From: SVTX01 sp045612105
GTDB lineage: Bacteria; Bacillota; Clostridia; Oscillospirales; CAG-272
Direction of reading: 5' to 3'
DNA: 15,847 nucleotides
Assembly (NCBI GenBank): GCA_045612105.1
Contig: JAZKYL010000053.1
Location: forward strand, 1-15,847
Position 1 is the stretch's first letter, and the number at the start of each line of letters is the position of its first letter. The notes below the pieces were generated by a model. It ran no database searches. It saw nothing but the letters and a program-made list of their open reading frames with translations, and had not been told where the DNA came from. The position numbers were made by a program, and so were the translations under genes. This document shows, in pieces, positions 6,569-12,974 of this stretch.

Positions 6569-7738
6569 TTGACAGAGCTTTTATGCAGACTGTTCGTAAA
6601 GGACAGAGAAAATATTAAATCCCCTGAGGTGCGGCGTTCTTACGGAACGCTGGCGAGTATCGTGGGAATAATAGTTAATATTCTTTTGGCGGCAGGGAAG
6701 ATCGTGGTAGGTCTTCTGTTTGGCGCGATCTCATTGGCGGGTGACGGTATCAACAATCTGTCCGATGCGGGATCTCAGATCATTTCGCTGATAAGCTTTA
6801 AGATGGCGGCAAAGCCTGCCGATCGCGATCACCCATTCGGTCACGCGCGAATTGAATACGTGGCAAGTATGATAGTGTCATTTTTCATTATGCTTGTGGG
6901 TTGGAATCTGTTCAGAGAGTCGATTGAAAAGATCTTTGACGACAGCCGGGTTACCGACAGTTCCAATATCTGGCTTATGGTCGGCGTTTTGGCGGTGTCC
7001 ATTCTTTTCAAGCTCTGGCTTGTGCTTTTCAATCGCAAGATTGCCAACAAGATAGATTCTGCGGTAATGAAGGCGACGGCGGCAGACAGCCTTTCAGATG
7101 CTTGCGCCAGCGCGGCGGTGCTTGTTGCGATGCTGATTCTTAAGTTTACGGGCATTGACATAGACGGATATATGGGTCTTGCCGTGGCGGTGGTCATTTT
7201 TGTCGCAGGCATCAAGATACTGAACGATACCAAAAATTCGATCCTCGGCGAAGCACCCTCCGACGACGTGGTGAAGGGAATTGAGGGGATCGTTGCCGAA
7301 TTTCCCGAGGCTCTCGGCATCCACGATATGGTGGTGCACAGCTACGGACCTAATAAATTCGTGGCGAATCTTCACATCGAGGTGGACGGCTCAAAGGACA
7401 TTTTCGAGTCTCACGATATGATAGACCTTATCGAAAAGAGATTGAACAGTGAGCTCGGAATCCTTTCCAATATTCATATGGATCCCATCGTAGTTGACGA
7501 TGCAGAGAACGACGCTATGAAGTCATTTGTGATCGAATGTGTAAAGCTGGTGGACGAAAGGCTTGATATTCACGATTTCCGTTTCGTAAAGGGAAAGACT
7601 CACACCAATCTGCTTTTTGATATCAGTGTTCCTTTTGAAATGAAAAGGGATAATGCAGAGATCGTCGATGCAATACAAAAATGCATATCGGAGCAAAAGC
7701 CCGATTATTTTATAGTTGTAAACGTGGACAGATGTTAA
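6569..7738 (+). CDS. Cation diffusion facilitator, probably Mn(II) exporter
   Basis: Inner-membrane divalent metal/proton antiporter of the CDF family, 389 residues. The N-terminal half has about six membrane spans (from residue 28). The transport site in YiiP-type zinc carriers is D-x3-D in TM2 and H-x3-D in TM5; here it reads N62-x3-D66 (NNLSD) and D173-x3-D177 (DSLSD), the pattern linked to manganese CDFs. DHPFGHARIEYVA (87-99) is the conserved TM2-TM3 loop. After the ferredoxin-like cytoplasmic domain (about 230-310) there is roughly 80 extra residues, perhaps a second such domain, making it longer than the 300-residue YiiP type. TTG 6569 is chosen from AGAGG 8 nt upstream. It has no clear promoter of its own and is followed within 9 bp by an MFS gene. 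Manganese specificity is inference from motifs. Confidence 0.92.
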   Translation: MTELLCRLFVKDRENIKSPEVRRSYGTLASIVGIIVNILLAAGKIVVGLLFGAISLAGDGINNLSDAGSQIISLISFKMAAKPADRDHPFGHARIEYVASMIVSFFIMLVGWNLFRESIEKIFDDSRVTDSSNIWLMVGVLAVSILFKLWLVLFNRKIANKIDSAVMKATAADSLSDACASAAVLVAMLILKFTGIDIDGYMGLAVAVVIFVAGIKILNDTKNSILGEAPSDDVVKGIEGIVAEFPEALGIHDMVVHSYGPNKFVANLHIEVDGSKDIFESHDMIDLIEKRLNSELGILSNIHMDPIVVDDAENDAMKSFVIECVKLVDERLDIHDFRFVKGKTHTNLLFDISVPFEMKRDNAEIVDAIQKCISEQKPDYFIVVNVDRC

Positions 7739-7747
7739 AAATTGAAA

Positions 7748-8959
7748 ATGAAAAAACTGTGGAATAAGGATTATATTTTGTTGCTTCAGGGAAACGCGGT
7801 CAGTACACTCGGTGACCTGATGTACAGCGTAGCCATCGGATACTGGGTGTATGAACAGACCGGCTCAAGCGCACTGATGGGCGTTATGTCCTCAATATCG
7901 ATGCTCGTAACTATGTTTCTGTCTCCCTTCAGCGGAAGTATCGTGGATAAGTGCAATCGGAAATGGGTGCTTGTGGGCATGGATCTTTTGCAGAGCGCGG
8001 TTATGCTTACGGTAGGTTTTCTCGCCTATGCGGGCAAGCTAGGTACCCATATAGTGCTGTTGGCGGCATTTTTGGCGGCTATGGGGAGCGTTTTTTACTC
8101 CCCTGCAATAAGCACGCTGATGATAGATATCATCCCTCGCGACGATATGGTGCGCGGACAGTCGATATTTTCGGGTGTGAACTCGCTTATTAATATGGTA
8201 GGATCTGCCGTCAGCGGCGTGCTGGTTGCTTTTCTCGGAGTTCCGCTTATCGTAATACTCAACGGACTCAGCAATCTGTATTCCGCCGTGACGGAGCTTT
8301 TCGTAACTGTTCCAAGAACTGTACAGCAGGGAAGACAGGTTTCGGTAAAAAGCGTTTTGAATGATTCGAGGGCGGCTGTCAAGGCGATATTTGCGGAGTC
8401 CAGCCTTAAGGTTTTCGTTCTTTGCGCGCTGATAATTAATCTGTTGGGTGCGGGATGGATGTCACTTATATTGCCTTTCTGCTTGGAAAAAGGCTTTTCG
8501 GTTGAAGAATACGGATATCTTATGTCTATCTGGACGGCGGCAACTCTTATATGCGTTGTGCTGCTGGGTGTGATCAAGTTTAAGCCGAAGGCACGTTTTT
8601 GGATCATGGCAATAGGCTTTTCCGCTTCGGTTTTGGTTATGGTGTCGGCGTATCTATCGAATATCTTCTGGCTTACCGGTGTACTTGCCTTTTTCGGTGC
8701 ATTTTTGAATTGCGCAGGAAATACGGTCTTCAACGCGTCGCTAATGTTAGCCCTCCCCGAGGAAAATCGAGGGGCGATCTTAGGCTTTATACAGGCTGCG
8801 TCCATTGGAGGAACCGCGATCTCCACCGTGGTATACGGTTGCTTGGGAGAGGTCTTCCCGTTGTACATAGTGTTTACAGTCGGAGGTATCTTGTCTCTGA
8901 TCCCTATGCTTTTCCTCAGCTTCCATCCGTTAACGAAAAAGTTTGTTTTAGAGCATTAA
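7748..8959 (+). CDS. Major facilitator superfamily transporter (MFS_3-like)
   Basis: Multi-pass membrane transporter of about 403 residues with a hydrophobic pattern fitting 10-12 spans. The cytoplasmic loop between TM2 and TM3 carries a motif A variant, GSIVDKCNRK (63-72), and the N-terminus (LLLQGNAVSTLGDLMYSVAIGYWVYEQTGSSALMG) is typical of the EntS/macrolide-efflux-like MFS_3 group, which mostly export siderophores or drugs. The substrate here cannot be read. ATG 7748 is preferred over an in-frame TTG at 7742; neither has a good ribosome site, so translation is probably coupled to the CDF stop codon 9 nt upstream. Co-transcription with a metal exporter hints at metal or siderophore-like efflux, but that is inference. 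A bidirectional terminator follows. Confidence 0.87.
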   Translation: MKKLWNKDYILLLQGNAVSTLGDLMYSVAIGYWVYEQTGSSALMGVMSSISMLVTMFLSPFSGSIVDKCNRKWVLVGMDLLQSAVMLTVGFLAYAGKLGTHIVLLAAFLAAMGSVFYSPAISTLMIDIIPRDDMVRGQSIFSGVNSLINMVGSAVSGVLVAFLGVPLIVILNGLSNLYSAVTELFVTVPRTVQQGRQVSVKSVLNDSRAAVKAIFAESSLKVFVLCALIINLLGAGWMSLILPFCLEKGFSVEEYGYLMSIWTAATLICVVLLGVIKFKPKARFWIMAIGFSASVLVMVSAYLSNIFWLTGVLAFFGAFLNCAGNTVFNASLMLALPEENRGAILGFIQAASIGGTAISTVVYGCLGEVFPLYIVFTVGGILSLIPMLFLSFHPLTKKFVLEH

Positions 8960-8974
8960 GCCAATGAATACAAT

Positions 8975-9008
8975 AAAATCCCGACAGACCGCATCTGTCG
9001 GGATTTTT
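8975..9008. terminator. Bidirectional rho-independent terminator
   Basis: A perfect 14-bp stem, 8975-8988 with 9994-style partner at 8994-9007, closes the loop CCGCA; an A-run starts the left arm and five T residues end the right side (9004-9008). It ends the MFS gene on the plus strand and the XRE regulator (stop 9011-9013) on the minus strand. Confidence 0.93.
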
Positions 9009-9010
9009 AA

Positions 9011-9622
9011 TCAATCCTTGCTGATAACTTTTTTCTGCCAGGATTTTTTGCCGCACTCGGGGCACTTCATATATCTTGTTCTGCCGTAGTGCATAGACAT
9101 GAAAACGCTTTTGTATGCGGGAATGTACTTGTGGTGGCATTCCTTGCATTCGTAATATCCCGCGGTCTGCTCGATCTTGAGCATAAATGGCGTCAATATC
9201 AGCACGGGAACAAAGCCGATGATAATAAGCACTATTCTCAGCCAATCTTCCATTTGAACGTATGCCGCGGTAAAGCATAAGGCGAGCATAACTGCGATGG
9301 CAAGGAAGCCGATGATGATCTCGATAAGGAGGAGCCTTTTGTCTGCTTCTTCCTTTTGCTTAACCAGCTCCAAAAGCTGCTTTTCGTATTTTTCGTTGTT
9401 GTTTTCCATAGTAATAACCTCCCCGTAAAGTAAATCGTTTACGCTGATCCCAAGCTCGCGGCAAAGGTCAAGCATTATTGAGGAATCGGGCAGACATCTG
9501 CCGGTCTCCCATTTTGACACGGCTCTGTCGGTCACGTTCATTTTCTCCGCCAGCTGTGCCTGTGTCATATTTTTTTCTTTTCTGCGCTCGGCGATAAACG
9601 CGCCGATCTTGATCTGATCCAT
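9011..9622 (-). CDS. Membrane-anchored XRE-family regulator with C-terminal zinc ribbon
   Basis: Predicted transcription factor of 203 residues. Residues about 5-62 form a Cro/C1-type HTH (MTQAQLAEKMNVTDRAVSKWETG is the recognition region). A charged helical linker (75-97, EKQLLELVKQKEEADKR) leads to two membrane spans (about 98-121 and 129-148). The cytoplasmic tail has a C-x2-C...C-x2-C zinc ribbon (C159, C162, C187, C190). DNA binding tied to a membrane anchor and a metal site suggests sensing of an envelope or metal signal, which is inference. ATG 9622 has AAAGGAGAA 8-9 nt upstream; an in-frame ATG at 9646 lies at the likely transcription start and is rejected. It is convergent with the CDF-MFS pair and shares their terminator, so regulation of that pair is possible but not shown. 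Confidence 0.92.
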   Translation of the reverse strand: MDQIKIGAFIAERRKEKNMTQAQLAEKMNVTDRAVSKWETGRCLPDSSIMLDLCRELGISVNDLLYGEVITMENNNEKYEKQLLELVKQKEEADKRLLLIEIIIGFLAIAVMLALCFTAAYVQMEDWLRIVLIIIGFVPVLILTPFMLKIEQTAGYYECKECHHKYIPAYKSVFMSMHYGRTRYMKCPECGKKSWQKKVISKD

Positions 9623-9646
9623 AATACGGTTCTCCTTTCCATGCAT

Positions 9647-9675
9647 AGTATAAACGATTTTTCGGTCAAGGTCTA
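9647..9675 (-). promoter_or_regulatory. Probable promoter of the XRE regulator
   Basis: On the minus strand TAGACC (9675-9670), 17 nt, TATACT (9652-9647). These match the consensus at 4/6 and 5/6. Transcription should start near 9640, leaving a short leader with AAAGGAGAA before ATG 9622. The left arm of an inverted repeat (9673-9721) overlaps the -35. Confidence 0.5.
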
Positions 9676-9721
9676 CACACCGGAGGTTGAATGGGGAGTT
9701 TTTTGACTCTACCGGTGGTAG
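9673..9721. repeat. Imperfect inverted repeat between GH28 stop and XRE promoter
   Basis: CTACACACCGG (9673-9683) pairs with CCGGTGGTAG (9712-9721) over 10 bp with one bulged base and a 28-nt loop. There is no T-tract after it on the minus strand, so it is a poor terminator for the GH28 gene. Because it touches the XRE -35 box, an operator is the alternative reading. Confidence 0.4.
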
Positions 9722-9723
9722 AA

Positions 9724-10974
9724 TTACAGTTTTTCGTCGTTTACAGTAACGTTTTTGACCGTAGTATTTGCCACAAGCTCTTTATTGAAGCGGCTTTCGC
9801 GGCAATTTATTTGAATGTTTTCTAAAGTGAAGTCGTTGGCGCTTGTTCTGCCCTCGGCGACGGTGACGTCGTAGAAAACGTCGCAATTACAGGAGCAATC
9901 CTTTACGGTTATATTGTTTACACGTGAGGAAAGACCGTCGTATTTCTGCTCGCCGAAAAGGTTGAGATTTATAAAGCTGCGTGCTCTGTCGCAGGTGATA
10001 TTTTCCACGTTGACGAATTCGTAGTGTTGGGCGGTGTCGTTGCGGAGCTTGAACCAGAGCAGATAGATAGTCTCGTCAACGTGGCAGTTTCGGACTATTA
10101 CGTTTTTGTTGTGTATCGATTCCGAACCGCAGGTTAATACTCCGTGGCAGTAGCCGTAGTGACAATCCTCGACTAAAATTCGCTGGTTTTCACCGTTTTC
10201 GGGAAGCTCGCTTGCGTTCATGCCCTTGCCGCCTTTAAGCACCACCGAGTCGTCGTTGACGTTGATGTAGCAATTTTTGATAAGTACGTCGGAGCAGACG
10301 TCAACGTCGATAGCGTCCGAGCTCGGCGCTAAGATGGGGCCGTGGGGAGCTAAAATTTTGCAGTTCAAATATTTAACGTGATCACACTTGTAGATATGAG
10401 TTGTCCAGAAATGGGAATTTTGCAGAGTAACGTCTGCTATTGTGACGTTGCTTGAGTTGGACACGAAAAGCAATCTTGGACGCTGTTCATCAAGATTGGA
10501 AAGGTTTTTGTTCCATTTCCAGCGAAGCCAGAAGGCTTTCCAGGCTTTGAGCCCGTTACCGTCGACGGTGCCTTTTCCGCAGAGCGTGAAGCCGTCGTTA
10601 TGATCGGCGTTTATAAGGGCGGGGAAATAGAGTCGCCATTGACCTTCAATTCGGGTTTCGCAAAGCGGATAGTCGCAGATGTCGTCACTGCCCATTAAGA
10701 CTGCGCCCTCGCAAAGATAGAGATTGACACCTGACTTGAAAAAGAGAGCACCCGACTTAAATATGCCCTTTGGGATGACTACAACACCGCCGCCCTCCTC
10801 GTGTGCGATATCGATCGCTGCCTGTATCTCGCCGGTGTAGATGCCGCTGTCGGATTTTGCGCCGAAATCGGTTATTATGTATTGCTTGCCAAGCTCGGAG
10901 AGAGCAGGGATGTGCGTGTCGTAAAACCAGTCGTTGATGGGGGTTATTCCGTCGGGGAAGTATTCTTTTGTCAT
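9724..10974 (-). CDS. Glycoside hydrolase family 28 (polygalacturonase-like)
   Basis: Right-handed beta-helix hydrolase acting on pectin-type polymers (polygalacturonan or rhamnogalacturonan), inverting mechanism. The 416 residues open with the GH28 N-terminal pattern ITDFGAKSDSGIYTGEIQAAID (34-55) and GGGVVVIPKGIFKSG (61-75). Active-site motifs: the NTD motif is SSDAIDVD (D220), the DD pair is NDDSVVLK (D241, D242), the GHG motif is CHG with H277, and the RIK motif is replaced by FKL (308-310) in LLWFKLRNDTAQHYEF, which I take as a subfamily trait suggesting an exo-acting enzyme. No signal peptide is present, so it is probably cytoplasmic and acts on imported oligosaccharides. ATG 10974 is chosen from GGAG 6 nt upstream; an in-frame ATG at 11010 lies within the leader hairpins. 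It is transcribed alone from a perfect promoter through a structured leader. Confidence 0.92.
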   Translation of the reverse strand: MTKEYFPDGITPINDWFYDTHIPALSELGKQYIITDFGAKSDSGIYTGEIQAAIDIAHEEGGGVVVIPKGIFKSGALFFKSGVNLYLCEGAVLMGSDDICDYPLCETRIEGQWRLYFPALINADHNDGFTLCGKGTVDGNGLKAWKAFWLRWKWNKNLSNLDEQRPRLLFVSNSSNVTIADVTLQNSHFWTTHIYKCDHVKYLNCKILAPHGPILAPSSDAIDVDVCSDVLIKNCYINVNDDSVVLKGGKGMNASELPENGENQRILVEDCHYGYCHGVLTCGSESIHNKNVIVRNCHVDETIYLLWFKLRNDTAQHYEFVNVENITCDRARSFINLNLFGEQKYDGLSSRVNNITVKDCSCNCDVFYDVTVAEGRTSANDFTLENIQINCRESRFNKELVANTTVKNVTVNDEKL

Positions 10975-10989
10975 AATAATCTCCATTCT

Positions 10990-11037
10990 GCCGCTAAAGC
11001 GGCGGCACAAATAGTAATCGATGAATTTTGCCGCTTT
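10990..11037 (-). promoter_or_regulatory. Leader with mutually exclusive hairpins upstream of GH28
   Basis: In the minus-strand leader, segment a is AAAGCGGC (11037-11030), b is GCCGCTTT (11003-10996) and c is AGCGGC (10995-10990). Segment b can pair with a (8 bp, 26-nt loop) or with c (5 bp, 4-nt loop), but not both. The GGAG ribosome site (10984-10981) lies 5 nt beyond c. This geometry fits a conformational switch or mRNA-stability hairpin; no known riboswitch class is recognised. Confidence 0.45.
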
Positions 11038-11056
11038 TTTTAGTTACATTAAGGAT

Positions 11057-11085
11057 ATTATAAATCCAAATCTTCAAAATGTCAA
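11057..11085 (-). promoter_or_regulatory. Consensus sigma-A promoter for GH28
   Basis: On the minus strand TTGACA (11085-11080), a 17-nt spacer and TATAAT (11062-11057) match the consensus perfectly. The expected start near 11050 gives a leader of about 75 nt containing the alternative hairpins. Confidence 0.85.
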
Positions 11086-11138
11086 TGGTTTTGCCGTTAT
11101 TTGACGATTGATTTGGATGAATTTTTCGAGTCTTTCAC

Positions 11139-11354
11139 TTGCAAAAAAAAGGAAATGTTTTGCGGCTTAAGCATAAAATCTTGCGATGTTTGAGTGAAAA
11201 GGATGTAAAAAAGGCGATTTTTGAATGATTTTTATTGTTGCATTGCAAAACAAACACCATTTTGAAATATTAACGCAATTTTCTTGCAAATTTGGTCGAT
11301 TGTCAAACAATAATGCACGTCTTTTTGAAAGTTTACAATTTGTTAATTGCAAAA
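11139..11354 (+). promoter_or_regulatory. Series of TTGCAAA boxes upstream of citrate synthase
   Basis: TTGCAAA occurs four times in the same direction at 11139, 11243, 11284 and 11347; three copies extend to TTGCAAAA. The last overlaps the -35 region of the citrate synthase promoter. The surrounding 373-bp gap (11043-11415) is AT-rich, with no gene I can support and the GH28 promoter at its left end. The boxes are a candidate binding-site array for an unknown regulator. Confidence 0.35.
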
Positions 11355-11376
11355 GGCGTGCCTTTAGTGGTATAAT
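11347..11376 (+). promoter_or_regulatory. Extended -10 promoter for citrate synthase
   Basis: TGGTATAAT (11368-11376) is an extended -10 element. TTGCAA at 11347-11352 serves as a weak -35 at 18-nt spacing. The start would fall near 11383, about 33 nt before ATG 11416. Confidence 0.65.
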
Positions 11377-11415
11377 ACTTTATTATTATTCATATTCTGA
11401 TTAGGAGATCATAAT

Positions 11416-12804
11416 ATGCAGCTTTATTCAAAAAATCACACAAGCGACCACGATGAGGAGATAGAGAAGGAGTTTCAGTCGATGCTTGACGACGCAAGAA
11501 GCACCTACGTTATCCCCAAAGCGGCTTTTGATAATTACAGAGTAAAAAAAGGTCTTCGTGAGGCGGATGGCTCGGGCGTTACCGCAGGTGTAACGAGAGT
11601 TGGAAATGCTCACGGTTACATTATGAACGAGGGCGAGAAGTGCGCCGTCGAGGGTAAGCTTGAGTATCGCGGATATGAGATCAGCGAGCTGGTAAATAAT
11701 TTCGTTAAAGAGGGAAGGTTTGGCTTTGAGGAGTGCGCGTTCCTGCTTTTCTTCGGTCATTTACCTACTGCAACCGAGCTTGAAGAATTTAACGATATTT
11801 TAGCGGCTTACCGCAGACTTCCTCCGAGATTTACCGAGGATATTATTATGAAGGCTCCCTCGCGTTCAATAATGAACAAGATAGCAAGCTCGGTACTGGC
11901 ACTCTATGCCTATGACGATAATCCCGATGATACCAGCCTTGAAAATATGCTTCATCAGTCGATGGAGCTTTTGTCAAGATTGCCCATTATTGCGGCACAG
12001 GCATATGCCGTTTATCAAAACGCATTTAACGATAAGAGTCTGAATCTTCACAACCCCAAGGATAACCTTTCGACGGCGGAGAACTTTTTGAGAGTGCTTC
12101 GTCCCGACAAGAGCTATACCGAGGAGGAGGCGAGACTGCTTGACCTTTGCTTGGTAGTCCACGCAGAGCACGGAGGAGGAAACTGCTCCACCTTTACCTG
12201 CCGTGTGCTTTCAAGCTCGGGCTCGGATACCTATTCGGCAATTTCCGCGGCGGTTGGAGCTCTCAAGGGTCCCCGACACGGTGGAGCTAACATCAAGGTT
12301 CAGGAGATGTTCGATTGCATCAAGGCAAACGTTAAGGATACTCATAATGAGGACGAGGTTGCTTCATTTCTTCTCAAGATCCTCAACGGCGAAGCAAACG
12401 ATGGCTCGGGACTTATCTACGGTATGGGTCACGCAATATATACCAAGAGCGATCCCCGTGCGGTAATGCTCAAGACCTACGCTAAAAAGCTGGCTTACGA
12501 GAAGGGATTTGGTGACGATTTCGAGCTGCTTGAGAAGATCGAGACCATTACGCCCACGCTTTTCCGTGCCTACAAGGGCGTTGAAAAGGATATGTGCGCA
12601 AACGTTGACCTTTACTCGGGTCTGGTTTACCGTATGCTTGGTATTCCCGAGGAGATGTACACACCTCTCTTTGCTATAGCGAGAGTTGCGGGCTGGTGCG
12701 CTCACCGTATGGAGGAGTATTGCACTTCCAATAAGATCATCCGTCCCGGATATAAGTGCATTGCCAAGTCCAGAAACTACGTTCCTATGGACGATAGATA
12801 TTAA
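11416..12804 (+). CDS. gltA: Citrate synthase
   Basis: Condenses oxaloacetate and acetyl-CoA to citrate in the cytoplasm; in a fermentative anaerobe it most likely feeds 2-oxoglutarate and glutamate synthesis. The 462-residue protein has all catalytic residues: H252 in VVHAEHGGGNCSTF, H339 in YGMGHAIYTKSDPRA and D398 in ANVDLYSGLVY. The GPRHGGANIKV motif (285-295) lies between them. An N-terminal extension of about 50 residues before the conserved core (VTRVGNAHGY) is usual for clostridial enzymes of this size. TTAGGAGAT sits just before the ATG. It is a single-gene unit: aconitase and isocitrate dehydrogenase are not adjacent, and a 20-bp inverted repeat follows 11 bp after the stop. A 2-methylcitrate synthase activity cannot be excluded by sequence alone. 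Confidence 0.96.
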   Translation: MQLYSKNHTSDHDEEIEKEFQSMLDDARSTYVIPKAAFDNYRVKKGLREADGSGVTAGVTRVGNAHGYIMNEGEKCAVEGKLEYRGYEISELVNNFVKEGRFGFEECAFLLFFGHLPTATELEEFNDILAAYRRLPPRFTEDIIMKAPSRSIMNKIASSVLALYAYDDNPDDTSLENMLHQSMELLSRLPIIAAQAYAVYQNAFNDKSLNLHNPKDNLSTAENFLRVLRPDKSYTEEEARLLDLCLVVHAEHGGGNCSTFTCRVLSSSGSDTYSAISAAVGALKGPRHGGANIKVQEMFDCIKANVKDTHNEDEVASFLLKILNGEANDGSGLIYGMGHAIYTKSDPRAVMLKTYAKKLAYEKGFGDDFELLEKIETITPTLFRAYKGVEKDMCANVDLYSGLVYRMLGIPEEMYTPLFAIARVAGWCAHRMEEYCTSNKIIRPGYKCIAKSRNYVPMDDRY

Positions 12805-12815
12805 TTATACGATTT

Positions 12816-12857
12816 GCGAGGGGGAAAAACTTCTTGGAAGAAGTTTTTCCCCCTCGC
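12816..12857. repeat. 20-bp perfect inverted repeat after citrate synthase
   Basis: Arms 12816-12835 and 12838-12857 are perfect reverse complements separated by GG. Runs of G, A, T and C make each arm striking (GAGGGGGAAAAACTTCTT and its complement). No T-tract follows the stem on either strand, so it differs from the other terminators in the window. It may end transcription imperfectly, stabilise the mRNA 3' end, or be a copy of a dispersed palindromic repeat. Confidence 0.75.
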
Positions 12858-12899
12858 GCTCCCATTTTTCAAGAACTTTACGAAAACATAAAATATATA

Positions 12900-12928
12900 T
12901 TGACAGCATAGTCCGAAAAAGATATAAT
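12900..12928 (+). promoter_or_regulatory. Consensus sigma-A promoter for GH38
   Basis: TTGACA (12900-12905), a 17-nt spacer and TATAAT (12923-12928) match the consensus perfectly. Transcription should start near 12935, about 40 nt before ATG 12975. Confidence 0.85.
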
Positions 12929-12974
12929 TAATATAGGTTAAAAGCCTGAAATAAGTGACAAAGGATTAAAAATT

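Noticed and set aside
8095..8868. 257-residue minus-strand open frame inside the MFS gene
   Set aside because: Shadow of the transporter; no ribosome site and no domain.
11167..11352. 61-residue minus-strand open frame upstream of citrate synthase
   Set aside because: No ribosome site, low-complexity AT-rich DNA, and it overlaps the citrate synthase promoter.
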